Origin: Triatoma infestans
Taxonomy: Eukaryota > Arthropoda > Insecta > Hemiptera > Reduviidae
Length of the DNA stretch: 64,000 bases
NCBI GenBank assembly: GCA_011037195.1
Contig: JAAEAF010001071.1
Location: 62,001 to 126,000, forward strand
Direction of reading: 5' to 3'
This document shows positions 1 through 10,665 of the stretch, piece after piece. How positions within the stretch are numbered: position 1 is the stretch's first letter; each line of letters begins with the position of its first letter. The position numbers were made by a program, and so were the translations under genes. The notes beneath the pieces were generated by a model, which was not told where the DNA came from, did not search any database, and worked only from the letters and a program-made list of their open reading frames with translations.

Positions 1-250
1 AATTTTTATTTTATTTAAGAAATTATTGAAATATCATGTTGTGGACATCCGTCATTGTTGGATATTTCAATAGATCTTCCCAGATGCTATTTACCATATT
101 AATCAAGTTATGATTTCAAGATTTATGAGCATGGACGACAAAGTGCTGTTGCTTGGTTTCATTCCCGGTATTGGCTTTATGTTTTATATGGGAATATTAA
201 TCTGAGTTGGATATAGTATCAGTTGTATAACTTTCAGTATACTTACCCTA

Positions 251-449
251 TGCCTTAATCGCGGAACCCTTTTGCAGACTATGTCAGGATGATGAGGAGA
301 CGGTCCCCCATCTGCTCTTTGGTTGCGTTGCAATAACTAAATTGCGACACGAAACTTTTGGTACGTTGTGACCTGAGGAGATATTAACGCAAAATGATCT
401 GGTGGTGAAAGCCCTTAAATTCCTTAAGAGGGGAGGTTTCACTTACTAG
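251..449 (+). pseudogene. 3' end of a non-LTR retrotransposon with C-terminal Cys-rich motif (RNase H-bearing LOA/I-type)
   Basis: The plus-strand translation reads CRLCQDDEETVPHLLFGC and ends near 449 after FLKRGGFTY. A Cys-x2-Cys followed by E-E-T-x-x-H-(L)-L-x-x-C is the zinc-knuckle block that closes the last ORF of RNase H-type LINEs of the LOA/I/R1 group in insects. One stop interrupts the stretch between the knuckle and the end, so it is a relic. The sequence runs straight into a (TAA)n tract at 519, a known tail type for the I group. Upstream sequence (1-250) is too decayed to translate. A more upstream RNase H domain from the same kind of element lies on the minus strand near 45.4-45.9 kb. 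Clade assignment is inference; a LINE origin is fairly secure. Confidence 0.6.
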
Positions 450-518
450 AAATTATTGGGCATGGCACAATAAGCCTTTGTTGGCTGCATTGCTCGGGTG
501 TAGCCCACCAGTAGATGT

Positions 519-577
519 TAATAACAACAATAATAATAATAAAAATAAAAATAAAAATAATAATAATAATAATAATA
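519..577. repeat. (TAA)n / (AAAAT)n tail
   Basis: A run of TAA, AAC and AAAAT units follows the retrotransposon relic at 251-449 by about 70 bases. It is best read as the retrotransposon's 3' tail that later expanded as a microsatellite. Confidence 0.7.
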
Positions 578-841
578 CCTATGCCTTCATCTAGAAATAA
601 TAGGAAGCTGACCATAAGACCCTGGAAATACCAGGCATTACTCCAGTTTACTCTAATATCAAGATTGAGTTCTAAACATTCGTCACAATTATAGCACGGT
701 TTTTCTCAATTTTTGGCCAGATTTACTGCAAAGAAGAAGTAAATCTACTGTGGTTCTGTTGTGGACTGGTAGGAAACATTGAGCAAGAATTTGCCCATCG
801 AAGCTAATCCCCAAGTTTTGATCGTGTCAGAATAACTGTCA

Positions 842-1038
842 AGGAAAGGAGTAGTGCACTGGTTGGTACCGGGGGGATCTAGTCCAAAATCCCTTCGATT
901 TTGGTGTTTCTAGAAATTCCTCGTCCCAGCTCACTGTGGGGTGATGGGCAGTGTTGTCTGTCCGGAGGCCGGCTGTACAAGGCTCCGGGCGCCAATGACC
1001 ATAGATGTTGACGCGCCTTAAATTAAAATAAGAAGAAG
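842..1038 (+). mobile_element. Degenerate SINE-1 copy (tRNA-derived)
   Basis: The 3' half matches the other SINE-1 copies in this window: a GATGGGCAGTGTTGTCTGT block, then GGAGGCCGGCTGT, AAGGCTCCGGG, a GATGTTGAC block and CGCCTTAAATTAAAA. The tRNA-like head is badly decayed here (GTAGTGCACTGG followed by a scrambled B box). The copy ends in an A-rich tail with AGAAGAAGAA. The apparent minus-strand reading frame over it is meaningless. Confidence 0.6.
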
Positions 1039-1098
1039 AATAACTATTGTTCTTATTGATGTTTTGGTGTTTGTTAGGACCGCCTGTATTTAATGTTG

Positions 1099-1213
1099 TA
1101 AAATAGATGTTGAGTTCGGTCATAAAAAAGAACTCTTTAAATTTTCACCGACGTTTCGGCACATTTAAAAAAGAGTTTTTTTTTTTTATGACCAAACCTC
1201 AACATCTATTTTA
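1099..1213. repeat. Small fold-back element with a GAAACGTC centre
   Basis: Two arms of roughly 45-50 bases (TAAAATAGATGTTGAG.. and ..CTCAACATCTATTTTA) are inverted copies around a central ACCGACGTTTCGGC. On the minus strand the centre reads GCCGAAACGTC, the same GAAACGUC string that closes the hammerhead-like modules elsewhere in the window, but the CUGANGA half is absent. It may be a remnant of a PLE-derived palindrome or an unrelated MITE. Confidence 0.5.
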
Positions 1214-2054
1214 GAGCATTGTTCGCATTATTACGGTGCAATATCCTCAGAAACATCAAGATTCCGGAGAATTCTCTAGTACATTCGTTCCCTGGTACAT
1301 GATTAACTAACTAACAAATGAACTTTCTGAATAATACAGCTACATCCTTACTTTCTGGGGATTATATATGTTAACAAGTTTCTATTTATAGTGCATGGCC
1401 AATATTTTTTTAATTTTAATAGTTATTTTATGATGAAGCGAATGAAATTGCAAAGTCATAAATATCTCGCTATAATAATAATAAAAATAAAAAAATATTG
1501 CTTAAAACTTTTACAATAATATTCCTACATTATTGCCAATTATATTAATAATGATCAATAATTAATAAATAATTATGCTATTAAAAAAATTAATTAATTC
1601 TGTTATTTTGTTACAGGTAAGTTCCTGGCAGTTATTAAAATTTTTATTCACCCATATTTATATGAAGTAAGTATAAATGCTTATAAAAGATTTATTTTAA
1701 AATAATTTTATCTCCTTAAATATTTTTAATTATTAACCTACTGCGCATTAATTATTAAGTAATATTGATGAATGCTATATTTATATTTAATGACTAACTT
1801 AATTATTTTATTCGTAATAATATTATTTACAGTGCTCACCCTCTCAGTATTCTTTATTGAACTGTTTGGACCAGTTTATTATTTTAAAATTCAATCTATA
1901 TAAAAAAAAAAAATGCTTTATATTAAAAAAATAAAATCAATTGATTAAAAAAATGTTATGGATATGATAGTTACACCCTAAATTGGACAAGCTGTTTTAT
2001 GTACATGTAAAGCTTGATCAAAAATTATTAATTTAACCCACATTAGTATTTAGT
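1214..2054. other. AT-rich stretch, no gene seen
   Basis: Very AT-rich sequence with poly(A) near 1903-1912 and 1925-1931. No coding signal or recognisable repeat. From about 2055 rightwards the Tc1 relic begins. Confidence 0.5.
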
Positions 2055-2255
2055 AGGGATGGCTTTTCCTCTCCCAACAGCCATCAAACCTCCTTGGCAT
2101 CGAATATACCAGGTTTCTGGTTAGTATGGCCGGAATTCTGTTAATTGATGATGTCTTTTAATTCTGAAACTGTAATTATTTGATGTTTTTTTTAATTTGT
2201 AGATTAAGATAATGTCACAGACATTCAATTACATTCAAATCATAATTGTTGAGGT

Positions 2256-2516
2256 TAGAGACATTTTCCGTGGTAGCCTGCTTCATTTTGTGGTCATCGA
2301 CCGGTTTCGGGCGTTCGCCATCTTCAGGATGTGTTTGTCAGACAGTGTGATAACACAGACTTGCACAGAGCAAATTCAGTTTATACCATATGAATTGGTT
2401 TACGCATCCTGAAAATGGGCGAACGCCCAAAACCGGTCCATGACCACAAAATGAAGCAGGCTACCACGGAAAATGTCTCTGATGCTTTCCAGCTCCGCGG
2501 AACCAACTACCACAAC
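2256..2516. mobile_element. Asymmetric palindromic element, family A (PLE-like, non-autonomous)
   Basis: The 261-bp insertion is flanked by a perfect 12-bp duplication AATTGTTGAGGT (2244-2255 and 2517-2528). The two halves are inverted copies. The left arm stops short at TAGAGACATTTTCC, while the right arm runs on through CTCTGATGCTTTCCAGC to end ACCACAAC. Each arm carries the ACCGGT / GAAACCGGTC core of a hammerhead-like module (left arm well preserved, right arm mutated). It interrupts the Tc1 transposase pseudogene between the second and third catalytic blocks. The central loop is reduced compared with the copies at 38436 and 56444. Confidence 0.8.
2295..2331 (-). ncRNA. Hammerhead-ribozyme-like module (family A)
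   Basis: The minus strand reads CATC, CUGAAGA, U, then a stem II GGCGAACGCC with one G lost, C, GAAA, CCGG, UC, GAUG. CATC and GATG are complementary (stem I), and ACCGGT is self-complementary (minimal stem III, which would suit cleavage as a dimer). The expected cut is after GUC. Confidence 0.55.
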
Positions 2517-2880
2517 AATTGTTGAGGTGTCTGGAGAATTTTTGCAACCTTGTAAAGAAGCCGTTCGTACGCTATTAAAGATGGAATGTTTAGGGTTGTA
2601 GTAAAATTTAAAATTGTTAGCGGTCACCAAGTTACAGGCACTTTCTTTAAAATGTTATGTTAAGCCCATTTAGCCATTTTCTTATCAATAGATTTTCCAC
2701 CACATTGGCCACCATACAACCCTTTACTATCACCAGATCTTCCTCCATGCTTCACAGTCGGCACAATGTTCACTACGTTCGGCTCTTCACTCACCTTTCC
2801 ATCCGAATGAAATTTACTTTCGTCCTTAAAAATGGCACAATTCTAGAAAGTGTTTTCTTTTTTTTTAATATTATGGTGAA

Positions 2881-3064
2881 TGGGGGCAAAGTCGGTGTTG
2901 ACCCAGCAAAAAAGTGGGAAGGTACAATTGGTAGCGCACCTAGGTAGCAAAGGCTGGAACTAAACGGCGAGGGAACTGCAGCGTGCTTCCCTCACGCCCC
3001 CCATTACAAAACGCCGTCTGTGAAGCCTTGGCCCTTCATGGGCTATTGCGCCATAGGTTTTTTT
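2881..3064 (+). mobile_element. SINE-2 copy, 5' truncated, with 10-bp TSD
   Basis: Sequence from GGGGGCAAAGTCGGTGTTGAC through AACTAAACGGCG, TGCTTCCCTCACGC, AAACGCCGTCTG and GGCCCTTCATGGGC matches the minus-strand SINE-2 copy at 49400-49650. The tRNA-like head is missing. A perfect TTATGGTGAA flanks it (2871-2880 and 3065-3074). The tail is T-rich rather than A-rich. It lies within the Tc1 transposase pseudogene. Confidence 0.8.
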
Positions 3065-3478
3065 TTATGGTGAACACCATAGATTTTTTTTTTTGTTCTT
3101 TAAACTAACCATCGGCTTGTTTCTAGTAGTCCAGATCTCCATTAAATCCAGATTTCCTCAGCACTCTACTGCTATGGATCTGTTGATAATTTTGGTGCAT
3201 TTTTCAAAGGAACTTTTATTATTTCTTACAAAAGCATTAAATTTTTCCATAATGAATTTCTCACCATTGTCGATATTCTGCCTTATTTTTGTATCTTTTT
3301 ATAATCTTGTAAACTGTCGACAATGGCCGATTACTAATTAACAAAAATTTTTTTAATGTTATTATCTATCTTATAATTATTAATACACAATTTCAATTAA
3401 TATATGCCTTTAACCTCCGATGTTGACAGTTAAATAAAGACAATTGAATGATGAATTAGAGGAAGTTTTTTAAATAGG

Positions 3479-3683
3479 TTTTTTTTTTTACTTAAAGCGC
3501 GCCTACATCTCTTTGGTCATTGACGTCAGGAATGTCAGACAACATTGTCCATCACTGTACGGTGAGCTGTAGAGGCTCCTAGAAAGTGAAAAAATCTAAG
3601 TGGAGCGTGCTGGACTCAACGAACCTGGGACCTTCCCGCGTTGCTAGTCCCGCGCGCCACGACTGAGCTAATCCCCCTTCCCT
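3479..3683 (-). mobile_element. SINE-1 copy, nearly full length
   Basis: On the minus strand it starts GGGAAGGGGGAT and has an A-box-like TAGCTCAGTCGTGG, a disrupted B box (GGTTCGTTGAGTCC), then CTAGGAGCCTCTACAGCTCA, a GTGATGGACAATGTTGTCTG block, and ends in CTTTAAGTAAAAAAAAA. It keeps the tRNA-like head that most other copies have lost. Confidence 0.75.
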
Positions 3684-4699
3684 TCTTTCAATAGATTGAA
3701 TTTTAATATAAAAAATTGATCTTAATAAGTAAAGATACAATATGTTAGAAATATTTAAAACTCCCTTTAACGATATATAAAATAAAATATTTAAACTCAA
3801 AAAAATTATTGATAATAGTGTTCACTTATTGATAATTGTAGAAGCTAATAATATGCTCAACCAATACGGCAATATATGATAAAGTTATTTAATTTAGATC
3901 AAATATCCATTATGTTTGAAATATACTGAATGGGAAACCAAACATCCGCTTAGCAGCAAGATTTATAAAATCGTATCGGCTTAAAATTGAATATGGAATA
4001 ATTTTGCTTTCCGATTTTTGTAATTTGAAAATAATATCATCATCATCATTTTAATCATTTCCCTATGGTACCGTCTAAACTGTGTCTCGGGGTGGTCTTT
4101 TATAGAGAGGGCAGTCTTGAAAGTAATATTAAAAAAATATATTTGAAATTTTATGAATACAAGATACATATCTTAGAAATGCCTTTGTTTTCATTATACT
4201 TTTTTAGTATTGTTTTTAATTCGGTTCTATAGAATTTTGTACAGAAATTTTCATCATGAAATACGAACAAGTATACATCACCGACAGATGACAGAACAAT
4301 TTTTTTCAAAATCAGTTTTAGTTTTTATAATTTAGCACAGGTTTTTTTACAAAATAACAAAGGTAACAAAATAAATTAAAACAATTATGGAAGACAGTAC
4401 CCGATTTTTGATGAGTGCTTACGTTAAGTGAAACTCAGCGCCATCTAAGAATAACATAAGCAAAATTGCGTCTTTCACGACAATTTCTACAAGTGCTTAT
4501 TGTAATAGTTCCAATAAAAGAAATCTATACATAGTGAATGTTATACATCAGAATTTTTTTACTTTGTCTTTCAAATTGACGAAATTTGAGTTTTACCCGA
4601 TATATATGTTTTAACATAACCTTATACTTGAATATGAAAGAACTGTTTCTAGCGAATTGTCTCTTTGTGGAGCGTGCTGGACACACGCGTGCTGGTATG
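3684..4699. other. No gene seen
   Basis: AT-rich sequence without similarity to other parts of the window that I can detect. Short reading frames here look random. Confidence 0.4.
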
Positions 4700-5800
4700 C
4701 TTTAAAAAAAATATCTTAAAAACAAAACAAAAAAATCGCAGAAAGTTCAAACTTGGTATTCTGGTTTGTTACTAACGCATTTGTCACGAAGTTTTCGGAC
4801 AAGATCCATCAATCAGAAATACGAACATTATTGAATAGTTTTTATACGCGATTTAGTCGAAAACGGCTCCAACGATTTTCTTTAAACTTCGTATACTATC
4901 TACACACATAAATACCCGGGAAAATAGATTTTTACTTTCTCTTACTCCTAGTAAGGGAAAGTATTGTAATCGTGACAGATTTTCGTTATTTAGTTTTCAC
5001 CGGAAATATCCGTTTTGAGATCCCCTGAGTCCAAAAAAGTGGTTTTTAGCAAATGGTCTGTGTATGTGTGTATGTGAACAGCAATAGCTCAAAAACTAAA
5101 AATTGTAGAAAGTTGAAACTTAACATTCCGTTTAGTTATCACCATGGGATCTGACGGTGCGTTATGTGTCAAAATTCCTCAACCGGAAGTACCACTTTAC
5201 TTGTTGGTTTTTTTTACTTTTTTGCGTTTTTCTCAAAAATGGCTCCAACGATTTTCTTCAAACTTGAGATGTCAACTACACATACAACGAGCTATAACTT
5301 TTATTTAAAACATTTCTCTAGGAAAATTCATTTAATGGCACCTTTAAATGAATTTGAGGGGAGGGGTTATGTTTTTCTCTAAAGTGCTATCATAGTTGAT
5401 TATACAATTCTGTCATCCAAACAAAATTATTTAGAAATAAATGGATAGCCAAAATTCCGTGTTTCAAGGAAATTAGTTAACCGGAAGTGCCCTTTTACTG
5501 AACAGTTTTTTTCAGTTTTCGTCGAATTTCATTAAATTTGGTACACAAACTATAAAAATTTTTCAATTATAATTTTGATAACTGGAGTAAGAGAATGTTG
5601 TGTGCGTGTTTCACACCAGATTTTTTTTATTTTTTTTATTTTGAAGGAACAATAGCGTTATGGTTTTCACTAATGAACCTTTCCCCAATCGAATGCTTGG
5701 TTTTTACCATCTACATTGATATAGAAGCATTGATAGAATTCCATATTTGAAGAAATTCGCTTGACCGGAAGTGCAGCTGTACAGAATCGCTATAATTAAT
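4700..5800 (+). mobile_element. HLR copy nested in an older HLR copy
   Basis: The older copy supplies 4700-4928 (AAAAATCGCAGAAAGTTCAAAC.. to ..ACACACATAAATACCC) and resumes around 5640-5800 (..GAATTCCATATTTGAAG, CGGAAGTGCAGC). A younger copy is inserted between, from TTTTTACTTTCTCTTACTCC near 4929 to GTGTTTCACACCAGATTTTT near 5625. The younger copy contains the palindromic 5' end, the ACCGGAAATATCCG block, the GT-rich stretch, a GGAAGTACCACTTTAC module and the terminal hairpin. No protein is encoded. Confidence 0.7.
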
Positions 5801-6755
5801 ATTCTATTTCTTCTCCGTCTTATCCTTTTTTATCAATGAATTCATTTTCCATTGATAGTAATTTTATATATAAATTAGGGCATTTACACCTCAACATTGC
5901 TTAAAGTACAATTTTCTTCCTTATTTAATTTCAATATTTCCCTACCATCCTTACTTGCAACTCTGATCTTGCATAGAAAGACGATTTCTTGTCCATCTTT
6001 TTAAACGAAGAGGATTCCCCATTTTCTTTTATGTTCATTTCATTTTCCTCTTCAAATCACATAGAAAAAAAAAAGAAAGAAGTGAAATATATATAAATCT
6101 TTATTCCATTAGTTACACCCTTTGCACTCTTGTTCCCTGCAACAAATACGTTTGTTGAATTTAAACAGACATTCTTCTTTTTGCTTTGTGTAGCTCTTTA
6201 TATCCCATTCTCTATTCCTTCCCCCCTCCCACTGCTTACCACATCTTTCATGTTCAGAACAGAGATACAGATTTTTCATCCTGTTTTTTTTTAAAGATTT
6301 TCTTTTTTTAAAAAGTTATTTTCATAAAAGTAGTGATTATAAACTTAAGGATTGTTTTACATTTAAAAATACCCTTTTCTTATAAAATTTGGGGTGGGGG
6401 TCAATTATTGATTCGCCTACGACAATTTTAGATAATTTTTTGTTAACAAATTATTCTTATTTCGAATATAGTTGTATATATGTATATGTTGAACTGTGGC
6501 CAACTTATCTGCTATGTTTTATTAGCGGAAAAGTTAAAAAAAACATTACTTTTGTTTTCTTTAGCAGAAAATATGGAATAATTCCACAAAGGAGAATAAA
6601 GGAAATAAAAGAGATATTAGGAAGATATAAAATATGGAGCCCTACTGGAATTACAATCTGCGCTTTGTAAGATACCCTACAGCTCAGTGTTGAGGTCTTA
6701 TATGGCGGGAGGGGCGTGGAGACTAAATCCAACCACATAAACTGGGTCGAAATAC
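5801..6755. other. No gene seen, T-rich sequence
   Basis: Long pyrimidine-rich runs and low-complexity DNA. Reading frames of 60-93 codons are present but show no domain or motif. Confidence 0.4.
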
Positions 6756-7714
6756 AAAAAAATCTGGTGTGAAACACTCAAACAACTTTATCCTACTCCT
6801 GTTCTCAAAATTATAATTGACAAATGTTATAGTTTGTGTACCAAATATAATGAAATTCGTCGAAAACTGGAAAAGCTGTTCAATATAAGCGCACTTCCGG
6901 CTTCCAATTTTCTTAAAACTTGGAATTTTGGCCATCTGTTTATTTCTAATTAATTTTGTTTGGATGATAGAATTGTATATCAACTATGATACCACTTCAG
7001 GGGAAGCTGCAACCTCACCCCTCCCCTAAAACTGCCCTTACATGAATTTTTCCAGAGAAATGTCTTAAATAAAAGATGTAGATCTTTGCATTTTTATTTT
7101 GTATACGAAGTTTCAAGAAAATCGCAAAAAAATGAAGAAATCATTTAGTAAGTGTCAAAACAAACGCACTTCCGGTTATCTGATTTTTTTCAAACTCGGA
7201 ATTTCAACAACATATTTAATTCTATTAACATTATTTAGATGACAGAATTGTCTAATAACTGAAATAGCACTTAGAGAAAACCTAACCCCACCCCTCCCCC
7301 AGAAGTGCCCTCAAATGATTTCCTGGAAATTCGAGAAATGTTTCAAATAAAAGTTGTAGCTCTTTGTATGTGTAGTTGATATATAGCAAGTTTAAAGAAA
7401 TCGTCGCAGCCATTTTTGACAAAATCGCAAAAACGTACCAACTAGTGAAGTGGTACTTCCGGTTGAGGAATATTGACACAAAACGCACCGTCAGATCCCA
7501 TGGTGATACCTAAACGTAATATCAAGTTTGAACTTTCTACGATTTTTCGTTTTTGAGCTATGCTGTTCACATACATACACACACAGAGACTATTTGCTAA
7601 AAACCAGTTTTTTGGACTCAGGGGACCTCAAAACGGATATTTCCGGTGAAAACTCGATATCGAAAATTTGACGATTCAATACTTCCTCTTACTAGGCGTA
7701 AGAGAATGTAAAAA
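6756..7714 (-). mobile_element. HLR, near full-length copy
   Basis: Starts on the plus strand as AAAAAAATCTGGTGTGAAAC (3' hairpin end of the element) and finishes with TACTTCCTCTTACT near 7690-7714 (5' end). In between are two GGAAGTGC / CACTTCCGG modules and the GTTCACATACATACACACA stretch. It is about 960 bp long. Confidence 0.75.
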
Positions 7715-8164
7715 TTCCAGTCATATTATGCCCAGTCTACGTATATAAGATTCACAACAGTCTGGAAAAAACGGACGAGAACAGCAGCCAAAAACTCCTT
7801 CCGCAGGCGTTCTCTATCTGTCAAATGTCCTGAAGTCATTCATTTCACAAACCCAAGTAATCTGGCAGTAGATAAATGGATGTTTACTATGTTTCATTAA
7901 CACTACAAAAAACATCTGGCATAATTCCTTTTATGATGAGAAGTCTTTATAAACTAGAATTTTCTGTAAGGGATCAACACACATGTTCCTGAGAGATGTT
8001 CGTGAACATCTCACCTACGTGAGCAGTGAAAACCCACTACCTAGCTCGGTACCATGAGAGAGGGAGTTAGTGAATGATAGAGGGGCGCCTAGTTTAGTCA
8101 TTCTACCTTTGAGTAACGTACAGGTTGTCTAATAACGTCTAAATCTCAATGTTTTAAGCGAAGC
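7715..8164. other. No gene seen
   Basis: Unique-looking sequence with a small inverted repeat AGATGTTCGTGAACATCT near 7995. No coding evidence. Confidence 0.35.
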
Positions 8165-9498
8165 GTATATGTATAAACACAATATCTCAAAAAACGCGAT
8201 ATTAAGGGAAGCTCAAAAGCTTGGTATTCCGTTTAGGTATTACCACTGCATCTAACACCAAAGTTTCATGTAAAATCTATCAAAAACCAGATGTGCAAAT
8301 TTACTGATTGGTTTTTTCTTCAGTTTTTCAGCGATTTTCTCGAAAACAATTTCAACTATTTTCTTTAAACTTCGTATACTATCTACAGTCATAAATAACT
8401 ATCACTTTTATTTGAAACATTTTTACTTCCTCTTACTCCTAGTAAGAGAAAGTACTGTAATCGTATCAAATTTTGGATATCGAGTTTTCACCGGAAATAT
8501 CCGTTATGTGGTACCCTGAGACCAAAAAAGTGGTTTTTAGCAAATAGTCTGAGTGTGTATGTGTCTGTGTGAATGTGAACAGCATAGCTAAAAAATGAAA
8601 AACCGCAGAATGTTGAAACTTGATATTCCGTTTAGATATCACCATGGGATCTGGACTGTACGTTATCTGTCGAAATTCCTCAACCGGAAGTACCACTTTA
8701 CTAGATGTTTTTTTTTACTTTTTTGCGTTTTTCTCAAAAATGGCTCCGACGATTTTCTTCAAACTTGATATATCAACTACACACACATACAACGAACTAC
8801 AACTTTTATTTGAAACATTTCTCTGGGAAAATTCATTTAAGGCCAGTTAAATTTATTTATTTATTTCCCTGGATACATTTTTATAATATAAAAGGCTCGT
8901 CAATATAATGTCAACAAAATAACAAATATAAGGGAGGGGTGGGGTTAGATTCACATCTTAAGTGCTATTTCAGTTTATTATACAGTTTTGTCTTCTAATT
9001 AATGTTAATTAGAATTGAATATGTTGTTGAAATTCCGAGTTTGAAAAAATCGGATAACCGGAAGTGCGCTTACTTTACCATTTTACTAAATGATTTTTTT
9101 TCACTTTTTCGCGATTTTCTCAAAAATGGTTCGGACGATTTTTTTCAAACTTGGTATATCAACTACACATACAACGAGCTACAACTTTTATTTGAAACAT
9201 TTCTCTCGGAAAATTCACTTAAGAGCACTTTTAGAGGAGGGGGCGTGGGGTTATGTTTTTCTGTAAAGTGCTATCATAGTTGATTATACAATTCTATCAT
9301 CCAAACAAAATTAATTAGAAATAAATAGATGGCCAAAATTCCGAGTGTCAAGAAAAATAGTAAACCGGAAGTGCGCTTTTACTGAACAGTTTGCGACGAA
9401 TTTCATTAAATTTGGTACGTAAACTATAAAATTTGTCAATTATAATTTTGAGAACTGGAGTAAGAGAATGTTGTGTGAGTATTTCACACCAGATTTTT
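8165..9498 (+). mobile_element. HLR copy following a partial older HLR
   Basis: A diverged HLR segment (8165-8420) is cut at TTTGAAACAT and a second HLR begins at TTTTACTTCCTCTTACTCC (8421). This second copy has two tandem internal modules (CCGGAAGTACCACTTTAC near 8684 and CCGGAAGTGCGCTTAC near 9057). It ends in GTGAGTATTTCACACCAGATT near 9475-9495. An unrelated TATTTATTTATTTCCCTGG.. segment of about 80 bp interrupts it near 8850-8930. Confidence 0.7.
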
Positions 9499-10607
9499 CT
9501 CGAAGAAAAAGTAATTTAGGTAGTTTTGTGGACTATTGACTTTAAATTTCAAAATTGAATGTTATTGGCACGTTCTACTGATTACAGTGCGTAATCACGT
9601 CTATTCCTGCCTGGTTGAGTATCCCCACCACCTTATGTTAGGATAAATGTTTAAATGTTAGAAATAACGTTTATATTAGGATAAATGTATAAAATTTATC
9701 CTTTTATATAATTATTGCATTAACAGCAGTATATAAGAAAGTCGTTCGAGTATTTCATATCATGTTTTTCTAACAATATTTCAGTGTTATGTTCATATTT
9801 CACGGAAAAAATTGAGTGTTGTATGGAATTCACTATTAATTGTATTTGGTATCTTAGTAATATTTAAAAGGCAATCTGTAAAAAAAGAAAAAAAAAAAAT
9901 CTTGTCCAGTTTTATATCTCATGTTGGCTGTGGTATTTTTTTTTGTACGTGTAAGAAGGTAAGTGTTGGTAAACCTTATTGTAAAGTAGGAGTAGCAAGA
10001 GATTGAGCGGAGGTAGGTAGTTTGTGTGAACACGGTTATACAGGTGGTGGTGGCCACGATTTCCTGTGTTTTGTGTGTATGTGTATCTTCCCATCCTCTT
10101 TGTTCTGTTTGGCTTTTCATACCTTCTTGCCTCTACCACCCCGCTCTTACAGAGAGACCTTATACACGTGCATGTATATACACATTGCACGTACAAATAC
10201 AATGCCTGCTGTAAAGCTTGTCATATAACTACTATCTAGTACTTGCGCTTACCTGACATTGCCACCTTATTTTTTTTTTTTATTTAATTTTACTCATATC
10301 TTTCACATACCTGTTAGCGTATGTACTCTTTACTTAAAACAACTATTAAATTGAACAAGAATTTAACCCAAGCCATAAACACGAAGACCCAAAACCAGTA
10401 CTGGAGATCATGTTGATCAGCGTGTAGAATGTTCCTGATATTGGTAACCAGTGCCCACTACTAATGGTAATTCCCCAGTTTTACTCACGATGCTTCAACA
10501 CCGTTAGCTGCATTCCAAAAAAAAAAAAAGTCTAGAGCCACGATCGCTCGCACAATAAGGCGAGAGCATTGTTATTGAGTTAAATGATTTCTTGTAGTTG
10601 CAAAGAA
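9499..10607. other. No gene seen; one decayed HLR end
   Basis: A decayed HLR 3' end (AAGTCGTTCGAGTATTTCAT) lies near 9737-9765. The overlapping reading frames at 9812-10228 on both strands are low complexity and show no domain. Confidence 0.4.
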
Positions 10608-10665
10608 AAAAAAAATCTGATGTGAAACACTCACATGAGTTCTGTTACTTAGTCACGCAATTGTA
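10608..10665 (-). repeat. Isolated HLR 3' terminus
   Basis: AAAATCTGATGTGAAACACTCACATGAG corresponds to the minus-strand hairpin end of HLR. The body of the element does not follow. Confidence 0.5.

Larger units (their letters stand above)
2055..3370 (-). pseudogene. Tc1-type transposase pseudogene, split by two insertions
   Basis: Reading the minus strand from 3370 down gives pieces of a Tc1/mariner superfamily transposase in the right order. RPLSTVYKIIKRYKNKAEY (helix-turn-helix part, about 3290-3230) comes first. FKDESKFHSDGK and PTVKHGG (first catalytic Asp region, about 2830-2740) follow. Next is YYNPKHS (second Asp block, Asp lost), then after the insertion DLNVIECL and finally NLVYSMPRRFDG followed by a frame change to GKAIPTKY. 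These match the FSDES, PTVKHGGGS, QQDNDPKH, SPDLNPIE and SMPRR blocks of Tc1 elements. Several stops and frameshifts show it is dead. A SINE (2881-3064) and a palindromic PLE-like element (2256-2516) are inserted in it. Confidence 0.75.

Noticed and set aside
8466..9283. Repeated short frames with similar peptides (FSKMAPTIFFKL-type)
   Set aside because: They recur because HLR repeats recur; the peptides are not conserved as proteins (stops and shifts differ freely).
9812..10228. Cluster of overlapping frames of 62-96 codons on both strands
   Set aside because: Mutually exclusive frames over low-complexity sequence without any conserved motif.
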